This document shows, in pieces, positions 23,898 through 37,221 of a DNA stretch of 64,000 nucleotides. Source of the stretch: Alentia gelatinosa. Its lineage: Eukaryota; Annelida; Polychaeta; Phyllodocida; Polynoidae. The stretch is from the NCBI GenBank assembly GCA_950022655.1, contig OX465583.1, positions 36,607,360 through 36,671,359 on the forward strand, given 5' to 3'. The translations under genes and the position numbers were made by a program. The notes beneath the pieces are model-generated. The model ran no database searches and was not told where the DNA came from. It saw nothing but the letters and a program-made list of their open reading frames with translations. Position 1 is the stretch's first letter; the number at the start of each line of letters is the position of its first letter.

Positions 23898-25156
23898 TCC
23901 AAGAAATAGTCCTATAAGCTGCTCCACAATACTACCATATACTGATATCATAATCCCTCACTGGAATAGCATTCAAGAGCAATTAATTTACCTCTATGAA
24001 AAAGCATTTAGTTCACAGGGACGTTTTTCAATGTAGGATTTTTCAAGAAAAATCACATTGAAACCCTCCAACCCTTTGTCATTGGTAGATAATGTAATAT
24101 CGGTATGCGTCTTGCTAAACATTGCTGATGAGAGTATTCTGAATTTGTTTTACAGGACAAGATGCACATGATTCCTCTACAGGGCAAGCCCTGCAACATG
24201 CTGTGTAGGGAACCCTACCAGTGAGGAGAGACTGGTCGAGTCATGGTACAGGCTTGCCACCTGGTGGAGACGGTGTGAAACAAATGCTTCCTCAACAGGA
24301 ATGGTTTGCTATCCATCCATTATAGGCAAACTTTAAAGTGATCAGAGATTGGTACGCTCAAAATATAGCAGGAACAAATCAGTTTGGTTCCTTTAGCTTC
24401 TTTTATCTATCTTTCATAAATATCATGGATATATTTAGCGACTTCGTAGAGTCCGAGTTAAGGGGAGAATATTGAAAAAAAAAATGAAATTATGGGCTGC
24501 CTATTGCTGGTTTCCAACACATGACACTCGCATTGCCAGAGAAACACCCTGCCCACTACTCCACAAAGTCAGATGCTCTAATAGGGTCAAATACTTAGGC
24601 TGTTGCTGGGTGGAGGGAATCAGCGGAGTTTTGAAAGTGGGGCGACCAGCAAAAGTTGAGATCTCATTGGTTTCTCACGAGAAAAGTAGATAAGAAAACT
24701 ACACAACTAGACATTGATTTCGGCATGGCTCGAAATAAATCATAAGAGAAAAGATATTTCTGCCAATAGATCTACAAAAAAGAAGAACAGATTCTAATAT
24801 TTTCCTCCACGAGATTCTCACTCTGGTGGCCCCTCACTCTCCAAGCCTAAGTCTGGTTCACTCTGTCCTTATGTGCGGGCAGAAGTCCAAGCAGATACTA
24901 CCAGAATCGTAGTTTTTTAGATATAGTAGGTAATAAGTATCATGGATATATTTGACATGCATATTTTCACTTATCTCTAGAAGACCCTCTCCCCCAGTTT
25001 ATTTACGATTCATGGCATTTTCCTTGGTGAAGTTCAGGTCAAATATGATAATTATGTATAATTGATCATGTTTGTATCATTTTAAAACAATGGCCTCACT
25101 TGAACATAAAGCCCTATGAAGTCCATGACAAAAGTCTCAATTATGCTTTTTTAGAA
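23898..25156 (+). repeat. Satellite unit 20
   Basis: 1,259 bp, similar to unit 14 (TATGCG, TTTTACAGG, long A-run). Private changes are CCTTTAGCTTC and CATAAAGCCC. The longer A-run lets the chance reading frame extend to 73 codons. Confidence 0.96.
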
Positions 25157-26414
25157 TCCAAGAAATAGTCCTATAAGCTGCTCCACAATACTACCATATA
25201 CTGATATCATAATCCCTCACTGGAATAGCATTCAAGAGCAATTAATTTACCTCTATGAAAAAGCATTTAGTTCACAGGGACCTTTTTCAATGTAGGATTT
25301 TTCAAGGAAAATCACATTGAAACCCTCCAACCCTTTGTCATTGGTAGATAATGTAATATCGGTATGCGTCTTGCTAAACATTGCTGATGAGAGTATTCTG
25401 AATTTGTTTTACAGGACAAGATGCACATGATTCCTCTACAGGGCAAGCCCTGCAACATGCTGTGTAGGGAACCCTACCAGTGAGGAGAGACTGGTCGAGT
25501 CATGGTACAGGCTTGCCACCTGGTGGAGACGGTGTGAAACAAATGCTTCCTCAACAGGAATGGTTTGCTATCCATCCATTATAGGCAAACTTTAAAGTGA
25601 TCAGAGATTGGTACGCTCAAAATATAGCAGGAACAAATCAGTTTGGTTCATTTTGCTTCTTTTATCTATCTTTCATAAATATCATGGATATATTTAGCGA
25701 CTTCGTAGAGTCCGAGTTAAGGGGAGAATATTGAAAAAAAAATGAAATTATGGGCTGCCTATTGCTGGTTTCCAACACATGACACTCGCATTGCCAGAGA
25801 AACACCCTGCCCACTACTCCACAAAGTCAGATGCTCTAATAGGGTCAAATACTTAGGCTGTTGCTGGGTGGAGGGAATCAGCGGAGTTTTGAAAGTGGGG
25901 CGACCAGCAAAAGTTGAGATCTCATTGGTTTCTCACGAGAAAAGTAGATAAGAAAACTACACAACTAGACATTGATTTCGGCATGGCTCGAAATAAATCA
26001 TAAGAGAAAAGATATTTCTGCCAATAGATCTACAAAAAAGAAGAACAGATTCTAATATTTTCCTCCACGAGATTCTCACTCTGGTGGCCCCTCACTCTCC
26101 AAGCCTAAGTCTGGTTCACTCTGTCCTTATGTGCGGGCAGAAGTCCAAGCAGATACTACCAGAATCGTAGTTTTTTAGATATAGTAGGTAATAAGTATCA
26201 TGGATATATTTGACATGCATATTTTCACTTATCTCTAGAAGACCCTCTCCCCCAGTTTATTTACGATTTATGGCATTTTCCTTGGTGAAGTTCAGGTCAA
26301 ATATGATAATTATGTATAATTGATCATGTTTGTATCATTTTAAAACAATGGCCTCACTTGAACATAGAGCCCTATGAAGTCCATGACAAAAGTCTCAATT
26401 ATGCTTTTTTAGAA
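25157..26414 (+). repeat. Satellite unit 21 (front like type A)
   Basis: 1,258 bp. It has GGGACCTTTTT and TCAAGGAAAATC from type A, but an unbroken A-run in place of AAAATAAATG. GGTTCATTTTG is shared with unit 23. Confidence 0.96.
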
Positions 26415-27671
26415 TCCAAGAAATAGTCCTATAAGCTGCTCCACAATACTACCATATACTGATATCATAATCCCTCACTGGAATAGCATTCAAGAGCAAT
26501 TAATTTACCTCTATGAAAAAGCATTTAGTTCACAGGGACCTTTTTCAATGTAGGATTTTTCAAGGAAAATCACATTGAAACCCTCCAACCCTTTGTCATT
26601 GGTAGATAATGTAATATCGGTATGCGTCTTGCTAAACATTGCTGATGAGAGTATTCTGAATTTGTTTTACAGGACAAGATGCACATGATTCCTCTACAGG
26701 GCAAGCCCTGCAACATGCTGTGTAGGGAACCCTACCAGTGAGGAGAGACTGGTCGAGTCATGGTACAGGCTTGCCACCTGGTGGAGACGGTGTGAAACAA
26801 ATGCTTCCTCAACAGGAATGGTTTGCTATCCATCCATTATAGGCAAACTTTAAAGTGATCAGAGATTGGTACGCTCAAAATATAGCAGGAACAAATCAGT
26901 TTGGTTCCTTTTGCTTCTTTTATCTATCTTTCATAAATATCATGGATATATTTAGCGACTTCGTAGAGTCCGAGTTAAGGGGAGAATATTGAAAATAAAT
27001 GAAATTATGGGCTGCCTATTGCTGGTTTCCAACACATGACATTCGCATTGCCAGAGAAACACCCTGCCCACTACTCCACAAAGTCAGATGCTCTAATAGG
27101 GTCAAATACTTAGGCTGTTGCTGGGTGGAGGGAATCAGCGGAGTTTTGAAAGTGGGGTGACCAGCAAAAGTTGAGATCTCATTGGTTTCTCACGAGAAAA
27201 GTAGATAAGAAAACTACACAACTAGACATTGATTTTGGCATGGCTCGAAATAAATCATAAGAGAAAAGATATTTCTGCCAATAGATCTACAAAAAAGAAG
27301 AACAGATTCTAATATTTTCCTCCACGAGATTCTCACTCTGGTGGCCCCTCACTCTCCAAGCCTAAGTCTGGTTCACTCTGTCCTTATGTGCGGGCAGAAG
27401 TCCAAGCAGATACTACCAGAATCGTAGTTTTTTAGATATAGTAGGTAATAAGTATCATGGATATATTTGACATGCATATTTTCACTTATCTCTAGAAGAC
27501 CCTCTCCCCCAGTTTATTTACGATTCATGGCATTTTCCTTGGTGAAGTTCAGGTCAAATATGATAATTATGTATAATTGATCATGTTTGTATCATTTTAA
27601 AACAATGGCCTCACTTGAACATAGAGCCCTATGAAGTCCATGACAAAAGTCTCAATTATGCTTTTTTAGAA
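26415..27671 (+). repeat. Satellite unit 22 (type A)
   Basis: 1,257 bp. It has the AAAATAAATG tail and GGGACCTTTTT. ACATTCGC is private, and GGGGTGACC closes the short reading frame that is open in the other type A units. Confidence 0.96.
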
Positions 27672-28929
27672 TCCAAGAAATAGTCCTATAAGCTGCTCCA
27701 CAATACTACCATATACTGATATCATAATCCCTCACTGGAATAGCATTCAAGAGCAATTAATTTACCTCTATGAAAAAGCATTTAGTTCACAGGGACCTTT
27801 TTCAATGTAGGATTTTTCAAGGAAAATCACATTGAAACCCTCCAACCCTTTGTCATTGGTAGATAATGTAATATCGGTATGCGTCTTGCTAAACATTGCT
27901 GATGAGAGTATTCTGAATTTGTTTTACAGGACAAGATGCACATGATTCCTCTACAGGGCAAGCCCTGCAACATGCTGTGTAGGGAACCCTACCAGTGAGG
28001 AGAGACTGGTCGAGTCATGGTACAGGCTTGCCACCTGGTGGAGACGGTGTGAAACAAATGCTTCCTCAACAGGAATGGTTTGCTATCCATCCATTATAGG
28101 CAAACTTTAAAGTGATCAGAGATTGGTATGCTCAAAATATAGCAGGAACAAATCAGTTTGGTTCATTTTGCTTCTTTTATCTATCTTTCATAAATATCAT
28201 GGATATATTTAGCGACTTCGTCGAGACCGAGGTAAGGGGAGAATATTGAAAAAAAAATGAAATTATGGGCTGCCTATTGCTGGTTTCCAATACATGACAC
28301 TCGCATTGCCAGAGAAACACCCTGCCCACTACTCCACAAAGTCAGATGCTCTAATAGGGTCAAATACTTAGGCTGTTGCTGGGTGGAGGGAATCAGCGGA
28401 GTTTTGGAAGTGGGGTGACAAGCAAAAGTTGAGATCTCATTGGCTTCTCACGAGAAAAGTAGATAAGAAAACTACACAACTAGACATTGATTTCGGCATG
28501 GCTCGAAATAAATCATAAGAGAAAAGATATTTCTGCCAAGAGATCTACAAAAAAGAAGAACAGATTCTAATATTTTCCTCCACGAGATTCTCACTCTGGT
28601 GGCCCCTCACTCTCCAAGCCTAAGTCTGGTTCACTCTGTCCTTATGTGCGGGCAGAAGTCCAAGCAGATACTACCAGAATCGTAGTTTTTTAGATATAGT
28701 AGGTAATAAGTATCATGGATATATTTGACATGCATATTTTCACTTATCTCTAGAAGACCCTCTCCCCCAGTTTATTTACGATTTATGGCATTTTCCTTGG
28801 TGAAGTTCAGGTCAAATATGATAATTATGTATAATTGATCATGTTTGTATCATTTTAAAACAATGGCCTCACTTGAACATAGAACCCTATGAAGTCCATG
28901 ACAAAAGTCTCAATTATGCTTTTTTAGAA
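27672..28929 (+). repeat. Satellite unit 23 (type B)
   Basis: 1,258 bp. It has the type B marks, with private TTTCCAATACATG and GCCAAGAGATC. Confidence 0.97.
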
Positions 28930-30181
28930 TCCAAGAAATAGTCCTATAAGCTGCTCCACAATACTACCATATACTGGTATCATAATCCCTCACTGGAATA
29001 GCATTCAAGAGCAATTAATTTACCCCTATGAAAAAGCATTTAGTTCACAGGGACGTTTTTCAATGTAGGATTTTTCAAGAAAAATCACATTGAAACCCTC
29101 CAACCCTTTGTCATTGGTAGATAATGTAATATCGGTATGTGTCTTGCTAAATATTGCTGATGAGAGTATTCTGAATTTGTTTTACAGGACAAGATGCACA
29201 TGATTCCTCTACAGGGCAAGCCCTGCAACATGCTGTGTAGGGAACCCTACCAGTGAGGAGAGACTGGTCGAGTCATGGTACAGGCTTGCCACCTGGTGGA
29301 GACGGTGTGAAACAAATGCTTCCTCAACAGGAATGGTTTGCTATCCATCCATTATAGGCAAACTTTAAAGTGATCAGAGATTGGTACGCTCAAAATATAG
29401 CAGGAACAAATCAGTTTGGGTCCTTTTGCTTCTTTTATCTATCTTTCATAAATATCATGGATATATTTAGCGACTTCGTCGAGTCCGAGGTAAGGGGAGA
29501 ATATTGAAAAAAAATGAAAGGCTGCCTATTGCTGGGTTCGAACACCCGACACTCGCATTGCCAGAGAAACACCCTGCCCACTACTCCACAAAGTCAGATG
29601 CTCTAATAGGGTCAAATACTTAGGCTGTTGCTGGGTGGAGGGAATCAGCGGAGTTTTGGAAGTGGGGTGACAAGCGAAAGTTGAGATCTCATTGGTTTCT
29701 CACGAGAAAAGTAGATAAGAAAACTACACAACTAGACATTGATTTCGGCATGGCTCGAAATAAATCATAAGAGAAAAGATATTTCTGCCAATAGATCTAC
29801 AAAAAAGAAGAACAGATTCTAATATTTTCCTCCACGAGATTCTCACTCTGGTGGCCCCTCACTCTCCAAGCCTAAGTCTGGTTCACTCTGTCCTTATGTG
29901 CGGGCAGAAGTCCAAGCAGATACTACCAGAATCGTAGTTTTTTAGATATAGTAGGTAATAAGTATCATGGATATATTTGACATGCATATTTTCACTTATC
30001 TCTAGAAGACCCTCTCCCCCAGTTTATTTACGATTTATGGCATTTTCCTTGGTGAAGTTCAGGTCAAATATGATAATTATGTATAATTGATCATGTTTGT
30101 ATCATTTTAAAACAATGGCCTCACTTGAACATAGAGCCCTATGAAGTCCATGACAAAAGTCTCAATTATGCTTTTTTAGAA
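28930..30181 (+). repeat. Satellite unit 24 (type C)
   Basis: 1,252 bp. It is the third copy with the 6-bp deletion, 8,806 bp after unit 17. It has TTTTACAGG where units 9 and 17 have TTATACAGG. Confidence 0.97.
29524..29595 (-). ncRNA. tRNA-like segment (in unit 24)
   Basis: Type C copy with GGGTTCGAACACCC. The minus-strand T8 run is at 29507-29514. Confidence 0.42.
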
Positions 30182-31441
30182 TCCAAGAAATAGTCCTATA
30201 AGCTGCTCCACAATACTACCATATACTGGTATCATAATCCCTCACTGGAATAGCATTCAAGAGCAATTAATTTACCCCTATGAAAAAGCATTTAGTTCAC
30301 AGGGACGTTTTTCAATGTAGGATTTTTCAAGAAAAATCACATTGAAACCCTCCAACCCTTTGTCATTGGTAGATAATGTAATATCGGTATGCGTCTTGCT
30401 AAACATTGCTGATGAGAGTATTCTGAATTTGTTATACAGGACAAGATGCACATGATTCCTCTACAGGGCAAGCCCTGCAACATGCTGGGTGAGGGAAACC
30501 CTACCAGTGAGGAGAGACTGGTCGAGTCATGGTACAGGCTTGCCACCTGGTGGAGACGGTGTGAAACAAATGCTTCCTCAACAGGAATGGTTTGCTATCC
30601 ATCCATTATAGGCAAACTTTAAAGTGATCAGAGATTGGTACGCTCAAAATATAGCAGGAACAAATCAGTTTGGTTCCTTTTGCTTCTTTTATCTATCTTT
30701 CATAAATATCATGGGTATATTTAGCGACTTCGTAGAGTCCGAGTTAAGGGGAGAATATTGAAAAAAAAATGAAATTATGGGCTGCCTATTGCTGGGTTCG
30801 AACACCCGACACTCGCATTGCCAGGGAAACACCCTGCCAACTACTCCTAAAAATCAGATGCTCTAATAGGGTCAAATACTTAGGCTGTTGCTGGGTGGAG
30901 GGAATCAGCGGAGTTTTGAAAGTGGGGCGACCAGCGAAAGTTGAGATCTCATTGGTTTCTCACGAGAAAAGTAGATAAGTAAACTACACAACTAGATATT
31001 GATTTCGGCATGGCTCGAAATAAATCATAAGAGAAAAGATATTTCTGCCAATAGATCTACAAAAAAGAAGAACAGATTCTAATATTTTCCTCCACGAGAT
31101 TCTCACTCTGGTGGCCCCTCACTCTCCAAGCCTAAGTCTGGTTCACTCTGTCCTTATGTGATGGCAGAAGTCCAAGCAGATACTACCAGAATCGTAGTTT
31201 TTTAGATATAGTAGGTAATAAGTATCATGGATATATTTGACATGCATATTTTCACTTATCTCTAGAAGACCCTCTCCCCTAGTTTATTTACGATTTATGG
31301 CATTTTCCTTGGTGAAGTTCAGGTCAAATATGATAATTATGTATAATTGATCATGTTTGTATCATTTTAAAACAATGGCCTCACTTGAACATAGAGCCCT
31401 ATGAAGTCCATGACAAAAGTCTCAATTATGCTTTTTTAGAA
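30182..31441 (+). repeat. Satellite unit 25 (type D)
   Basis: 1,260 bp. It has the type D marks, but keeps TTTGACATGC where units 10 and 18 have TTTGAAATGC. Confidence 0.97.
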
Positions 31442-32702
31442 TCCAAGAAATAGTCCTATAAGCTGCTCCACAATACTACCATATACTGTTATCATAATCC
31501 CTCGATTGAAAAGCATTCAAGAACAATTAATTTACCTCTATGGAAAAGCATTTAGTTCACAGGGACGTTTTTCAATGTAGGATTTTTCAAGAAAAATCAC
31601 ATTGAAACCCTCCAACCCTTTGTCATTGGTAGATAATGTAATATCGGTATGCGTCTTGCTAAACATTGCTGATGAGAGTATTCTGAATTTGTTATACAGG
31701 ACTTGTAAGATGCACACGATTCCTCTACAGGGCAAGCCCTGCAACATGCTGTGTAGGGAACCCTACCAGTGAGGAGAGACTGGTCGAGTCATGGTACAGG
31801 CTTGCCACCTGGTGGAGACGGTGTGAAACAAATGCTTCGTCAACAGGAATGGTTTGCTATCCATCCATTATAGGCAAACTTTAAAGTGATCAGAGATTGG
31901 TACGCTCAAAATATAGCAGGAACAAATCAGTTTGGTTCCTTTTGCTTCTTTTATCTATCTTTCATAATTATCATGGATATATTTAGCGACTTCGTCGAGA
32001 CCGAGGTAAGGGGAGAATATTGAAAAAAAATTAAATTATGGGCTGCCTATTGCTGGTTTCGAACACATGACACTCGCATTGCCAGAGAAACACCCTGCCC
32101 ACTACTCCACAAAGTCAGATGCTCTAATAGGGTCAAATACTTAGGCTGTTGCTGGGTGGAGGGAATCAGCGGAGTTTTGAAAGTGGGGTGACCAGCGAAA
32201 GTTGAGATCTCATTGGTTTCTCACGAGAAAAGTAGATAAGAAAACTACACTACTAAACATTGATTTCGGCATGGCTCGAAATAAATCATAAGAGAAAAGA
32301 TATTTCTGCCAATAGATCTACAAAAAAGAAGAACAGATTCTAATATTTTCCTCCACGAGATTCTCACTCTGGTGGCCCCTCACTCTCCAAGCCTAAGTCT
32401 GGTTCACTCTGTCCTTATGTGCGGGCAGAAGTCCAAGCAGATACTACCAGAATCGTAGTTTTTTAGATATAGTAGGTAATAAGTATCATGGATATATTTG
32501 ACATGCATATTTTCACTTATCTCTAGAAGACCCTCTCCCCCAGTTTATTTACGATTTATGGCATTTTCCTTGGTGAAGTTCAGGTCAAATATGATAATTA
32601 TGTATAATTGATCATGTTTGTATCATTTTAAAACAATGGCCTCACTTGAACATAGAGCCCTATGAAGTCCATGACAAAAGTCTCAATTATGCTTTTTTAG
32701 AA
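31442..32702 (+). repeat. Satellite unit 26 (type E)
   Basis: 1,261 bp. It has the type E marks plus GCTTCGTCAACAGG and AAAATTAAATT, both shared with units 29 and 31. Confidence 0.97.
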
Positions 32703-33858
32703 TCCAAGAAATAGTCCTATAAGCTGCTCCACAATACTACCATATACTGATATCATAATCCCTCACTGGAATAGCATTCAAGAGCAATTAATTTACCCCT
32801 ATGAAAAAGCATTTAGTTCACAGGGACGTTTTTCAATGTAGGATTTTTCAAGAAAAATCACATTGAAACCCTCCAACCCTTTGTCATTGTTAGATAATGT
32901 AATATCGGTATGTGTCTTGCTAAATATTGCTGATGAGAGTATTCTGAATTTGTTATACAGGACTTGTAAGATGCACATGATTCCTCTACAGGGCAAGCCC
33001 TGCAACATGCTGTGTAGGGAACCCTACCAGTGAGGAGAGACTGGTCGAGTCATGGTACAGGCTTGCCACCTGGTGGAGACGGTGTGAAACAAATGCTTCC
33101 TCAACAGGAATGGTTTGCTATCCATCCATTATAGGCAAACTTTAAAGTGATCAGAGATTGGTACGCTCAAAATATAGCAGGAACAAATCAGTTTGGTTCT
33201 TTTTGCTTCTTTTATCTATCTTTCATAAATATCAAGGGTATATTTAGCGACTTCGTAGAGTCCGAGTTAAGGGGAGAATATTGGAAAAAAAATGAAATTA
33301 TGGGCTGCCTATTGCTGGTTTTGAACACATGACACTCGCATTGCCAGAGAAACACCCTGCCCACTACTCCACAAAGTCAGATGCTCTAATAGGGTCAAAT
33401 ACTTAGGCTGTTGCTGGGTGGAGGGAATCAGCGGAGTTTTGAAAGTGGGGCGACCAGCGAAAGTTGAGATCTCATTGGTTTCTCACGAGAAAAGTAGATA
33501 AGAAAACTACACTACTAAACATTGATTTCGGCATGGCTCGAAATAAATCATAAGAGAAAAGATATTTCTGCCAATATACCTACAAAAAAGAAGAACAGAT
33601 TCTAATATTTTCCTCCACGAGATTCTCACTCTGGTGGCCCCTCACTCTCCAAGCCTAAGTCTGGTTCACTCTGTCCTTATGTGCGGGCAGAAGTCCAAGC
33701 AGATACTACCAGAATCGTAGTTTTTTAGATATAGTAGGTAATAAGTATCATGGATATATTTGACATGCATATTTTCACTTATCTCTAGAAGACCCTCTCC
33801 CCCAGTTTATTTACGATTTATGGCATTTTCTTTGGTGAAGTTCAGGTCAAATATGATA
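32703..33858 (+). repeat. Satellite unit 27 (type G, truncated at a deletion junction)
   Basis: 1,156 bp. It carries TCATTGTTAGAT, GGACTTGTAAG, ATCAAGGGTAT, AATATTGGAAA, GGTTTTGAACAC and CCAATATACC. It then stops at ATATGATA and joins directly to TCCATCCATT from within the next unit, with loss of about 520 bp. The join has a 2-bp TA overlap. Confidence 0.96.
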
Positions 33859-34702
33859 TCCATCCATTATAGGCAAACTTTAAAGTGATCAGAGATTGGT
33901 ACGCTCAAAATATAGCAGGAACAAATCAGTTTGGTTCCTTTTGCTTCTTTTATCTATCTTTCATAAATATCATGGATATATTTAGCGACTTCGTCGAGAC
34001 CGAGGTAAGGGGAGAATATTGAAAAAAAAATGAAATTATGGGCTGCCTATTGCTGGTTTCCAACACATGACACTCGCATTGCCAGAGAAACACCCTGCCC
34101 ACTACTCCACAAAGTCAGATGCTCTAATAGGGTCAAATACTTAGGCTGTTGCTGGGTGGAGGGAATCAGCGGAGTTTTGGAAGTGGGGTGACAAGCAAAA
34201 GTTGAGATCTCATTGGCTTCTCACGAGAAAAGTAGATAAGAAAACTACACAACTAGACATTGATTTCGGCATGGCTCGAAATAAATCATAAGAGAAAAGA
34301 TATTTCTGCCAATAGATCTACAAAAAAGAAGAACAGATTCTAATATTTTCCTCCACGAGATTCTCACTCTGGTGGCCCCTCACTCTCCAAGCCTAAGTCT
34401 GGTTCACTCTGTCCTTATGTGCGGGCAGAAGTCCAAGCAGATACTACCAGAATCGTAGTTTTTTAGATATAGTAGGTAATAAGTATCATGGATATATTTG
34501 ACATGCATATTTTCACTTAACTCTAGAAGACCCTCTCCCCCAGTTTATTTACGATTTATGGCATTTTCCTTGGTGAAGTTCAGGTCAAATATGATAATTA
34601 TGTATAATTGATCATGTTTGTATCATTTTAAAACAATGGCCTCACTTGAACATAGAACCCTATGAAGTCCATGACAAAAGTCTCAATTATGCTTTTTTAG
34701 AA
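33859..34702 (+). repeat. Truncated satellite unit after the first deletion junction (type B rear)
   Basis: 844 bp, lacking the first 414 or so bases of a unit. The remaining sequence is type B (CGAGACCGAGG, GTGGGGTGACAAGC, TTGGCTTCTC, ATAGAACCC), with private CACTTAACTC. Confidence 0.96.
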
Positions 34703-35960
34703 TCCAAGAAATAGTCCTATAAGCTGCTCCACAATACTACCATATACTGGTATCATAATCCCTCACTGGAATAGCATTCAAGAGCAATTAATTTACCCCT
34801 ATGAAAAAGCATTTAGTTCACAGGGACGTTTTTCAATGTAGGATTTTTCAAGAAAAATCACATTGAAACCCTCCAACCCTTTGTCATTGGTAGATAATGT
34901 AATATCGGTATGTGTCTTGCTAAATATTGCTGATGAGAGTATTCTGAATTTGTTATACAGGACAAGATGCACATGATTCCTCTACAGGGCAAGCCCTGCA
35001 ACATGCTGTGTAGGGAACCCTACCAGTGAGGAGAGACTGGTCGAGTCATGGTACAGGCTTGCCACCTGGTGGAGACGGTGTGAAACAAATGCTTCCTCAA
35101 CAGGAATGGTTTGCTATCCATCCATTATAGGCAAACTTTAAAGTGATCAGAGATTGGTACGCTCAAAATATAGCAGGAACAAATCAGTTTGGTTCCTTTT
35201 GCTTCTTTTATCTATCTTTCATAAATATCATGGGTATATTTAGCGACTTCGTAGAGTCCGAGTTAAGGGGAGAATATTGAAAAAAAAATGAAATTATGGG
35301 CTGCCTATTGCTGGGTTCGAACACCCGACACTCGCATTGCCAGGGAAACACCCTGCCAACTACTCCTAAAAATCAGATGCTCTAATAGGGTCAAATACTT
35401 AGGCTGTTGCTGGGTGGAGGGAATCAGCGGAGTTTTGAAAGTGGGGCGACCAGCGAAAGTTGAGATCTCATTGGTTTCTCACGAGAAAAGTAGATAAGTA
35501 AACTACACAACTAGACATTGATTTCGGCATGGCTCGAAATAAATCATGAGAGAAAAGATATTTCTGCCAATAGATCTACAAAAAAGAAGAACAGATTCTA
35601 ATATTTTCCTCCACGAGATTCTCACTCTGGTGGCCCCTCACTCTCCAAGCCTAAGTCTGGTTCACTCTGTCCTTATGTGATGGCAGAAGTCCAAGCAGAT
35701 ACTACCAGAATCGTAGTTTTTTAGATATAGTAGGTAATAAGTATCATGGATTTATTTGAAATGCATATTTTCACTTATCTCTAGAAGACCCTCTCCCCTA
35801 GTTTATTTACGATTTATGGCATTTTCCTTGGTGAAGTTCAGGTCAAATATGATAATTATGTATAATTGATCATGTTTGTATCATTTTAAAACAATGGCCT
35901 CACTTGAACATAGAGCCCTATGAAGTCCATGACAAAAGTCTCAATTATGCTTTTTTAGAA
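34703..35960 (+). repeat. Satellite unit 28 (hybrid of types C and D)
   Basis: 1,258 bp. The front is type C (ACTGGTATC, TTACCCCTATG, CTAAATATTG, normal GTGTAGGGAACCC). The rear is type D (ATCATGGGTAT, GGGTTCGAACACCC, CTCCTAAAAATC, TATGTGATGGC, CCCCTAGTTT). ATGGATTTATTT is private. Confidence 0.93.
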
Positions 35961-37221
35961 TCCAAGAAATAGTCCTATAAGCTGCTCCACAATACTACCA
36001 TATACTGTTATCATAATCCCTCGATTGAATAGCATTCAAGAACAATTAATTTACCTCTATGGAAAAGCATTTATTTCACAGGGACGTTTTTCAATGTAGG
36101 ATTTTTCAAGAAAAATCACATTGAAACCCTCCAACCCTTTGTCATTGGTAGATAATGTAATATCGGTATGCGTCTTGCTAAACATTGCTGATGAGAGTAT
36201 TCTGAATTTGTTATACAGGACTTGTAAGATGCACATGATTCCTCTACAGGGCAAGCCCTGCAACATGCTGTGTAGGGAACCCTACCAGTGAGGAGAGACT
36301 GGTCGAGTCATGGTACAGGCTTGCCACCTGGTGGAGACGGTCTGAAACAAATGCTTCGTCAACAGGAATGGTTTGCTATCCATCCATTATAGGCAAACTT
36401 TAAAGTGATCAGAGATTGGTACGCTCAAAATATAGCAGGAACAAATCAGTTTGGTTCCTTTTGCTTCTTTTATCTATCTTTCATAATTATCATGGATATA
36501 TTTAGCGACTTCGTCGAGACCGAGGTAAGGGGAGAATATTGAAAAAAAATTAAATTATGGGCTGCCTATTGCTGGTTTCGAACACATGACACTCGCATTG
36601 CCAGAGAAACACCCTGCCCACTACTCCACAAAGTCAGATGCTCTAATAGGGTCAAATACTTAGGCTGTTGCTGGGTGGAGGGAATCAGCGGAGTTTTGAA
36701 AGTGGGGTGACCAGCAAAAGTTGAGATCTCATTGGTTTCTCACGAGAAAAGTAGATAAGAAAACTACACTACTAAACATTGATTTTGGCATGGCTCGAAA
36801 TAAATCATGAGAGAAAAGATATTTCTGCCAATAGATCTACAAAAAAGAAGAACAGATTCTAATATTTTCCTCCACGAGATTCTCACTCTGGTGGCCCCTC
36901 ACTCTCCAAGCCTAAGTCTGGTTCACTCTGTCCTTATGTGCGGGCAGAAGTCCAAGCAGATACTACCAGAATCGTAGTTTTTTAGATATAGTAGGTAATA
37001 AGTATCATGGATATATTTGACATGCATATTTTCACTTATCTCTAGAAGACCCTCTCCCCCAGTTTATTTACGATTTATGGCATTTTCCTTGGTGAAGTTC
37101 AGGTCAAATATGATAATTATGTATAATTGATCATGTTTGTATCATTTTAAAACAATGGCCTCACTTGAACATAGAGCCCTATGAAGTCCATGACAAAAGT
37201 CTCAATTATGCTTTTTTAGAA
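35961..37221 (+). repeat. Satellite unit 29 (type E)
   Basis: 1,261 bp. It has the type E marks, with GGTCTGAAAC and GCTTCGTCAAC. CATTTATTTCAC is private. Confidence 0.97.

Larger units (their letters stand above)
21376..30181 (+). repeat. Higher-order repeat, seven units, 8,806 bp
   Basis: Runs from type D unit 18 to type C unit 24, with the next type D unit at 30182. It is one unit shorter than the preceding block, and the E/F hybrid (unit 19) stands where separate E and F units stand there. Confidence 0.85.
30182..37221 (+). repeat. Higher-order block, about 7,040 bp, containing the deletion junction
   Basis: Order is D, E, G, truncated B, C/D hybrid, E. The following stretch 37222-42990 repeats D, E, G, truncated B, C with the same deletion breakpoint, so the block was copied after the deletion arose. 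Confidence 0.85.
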
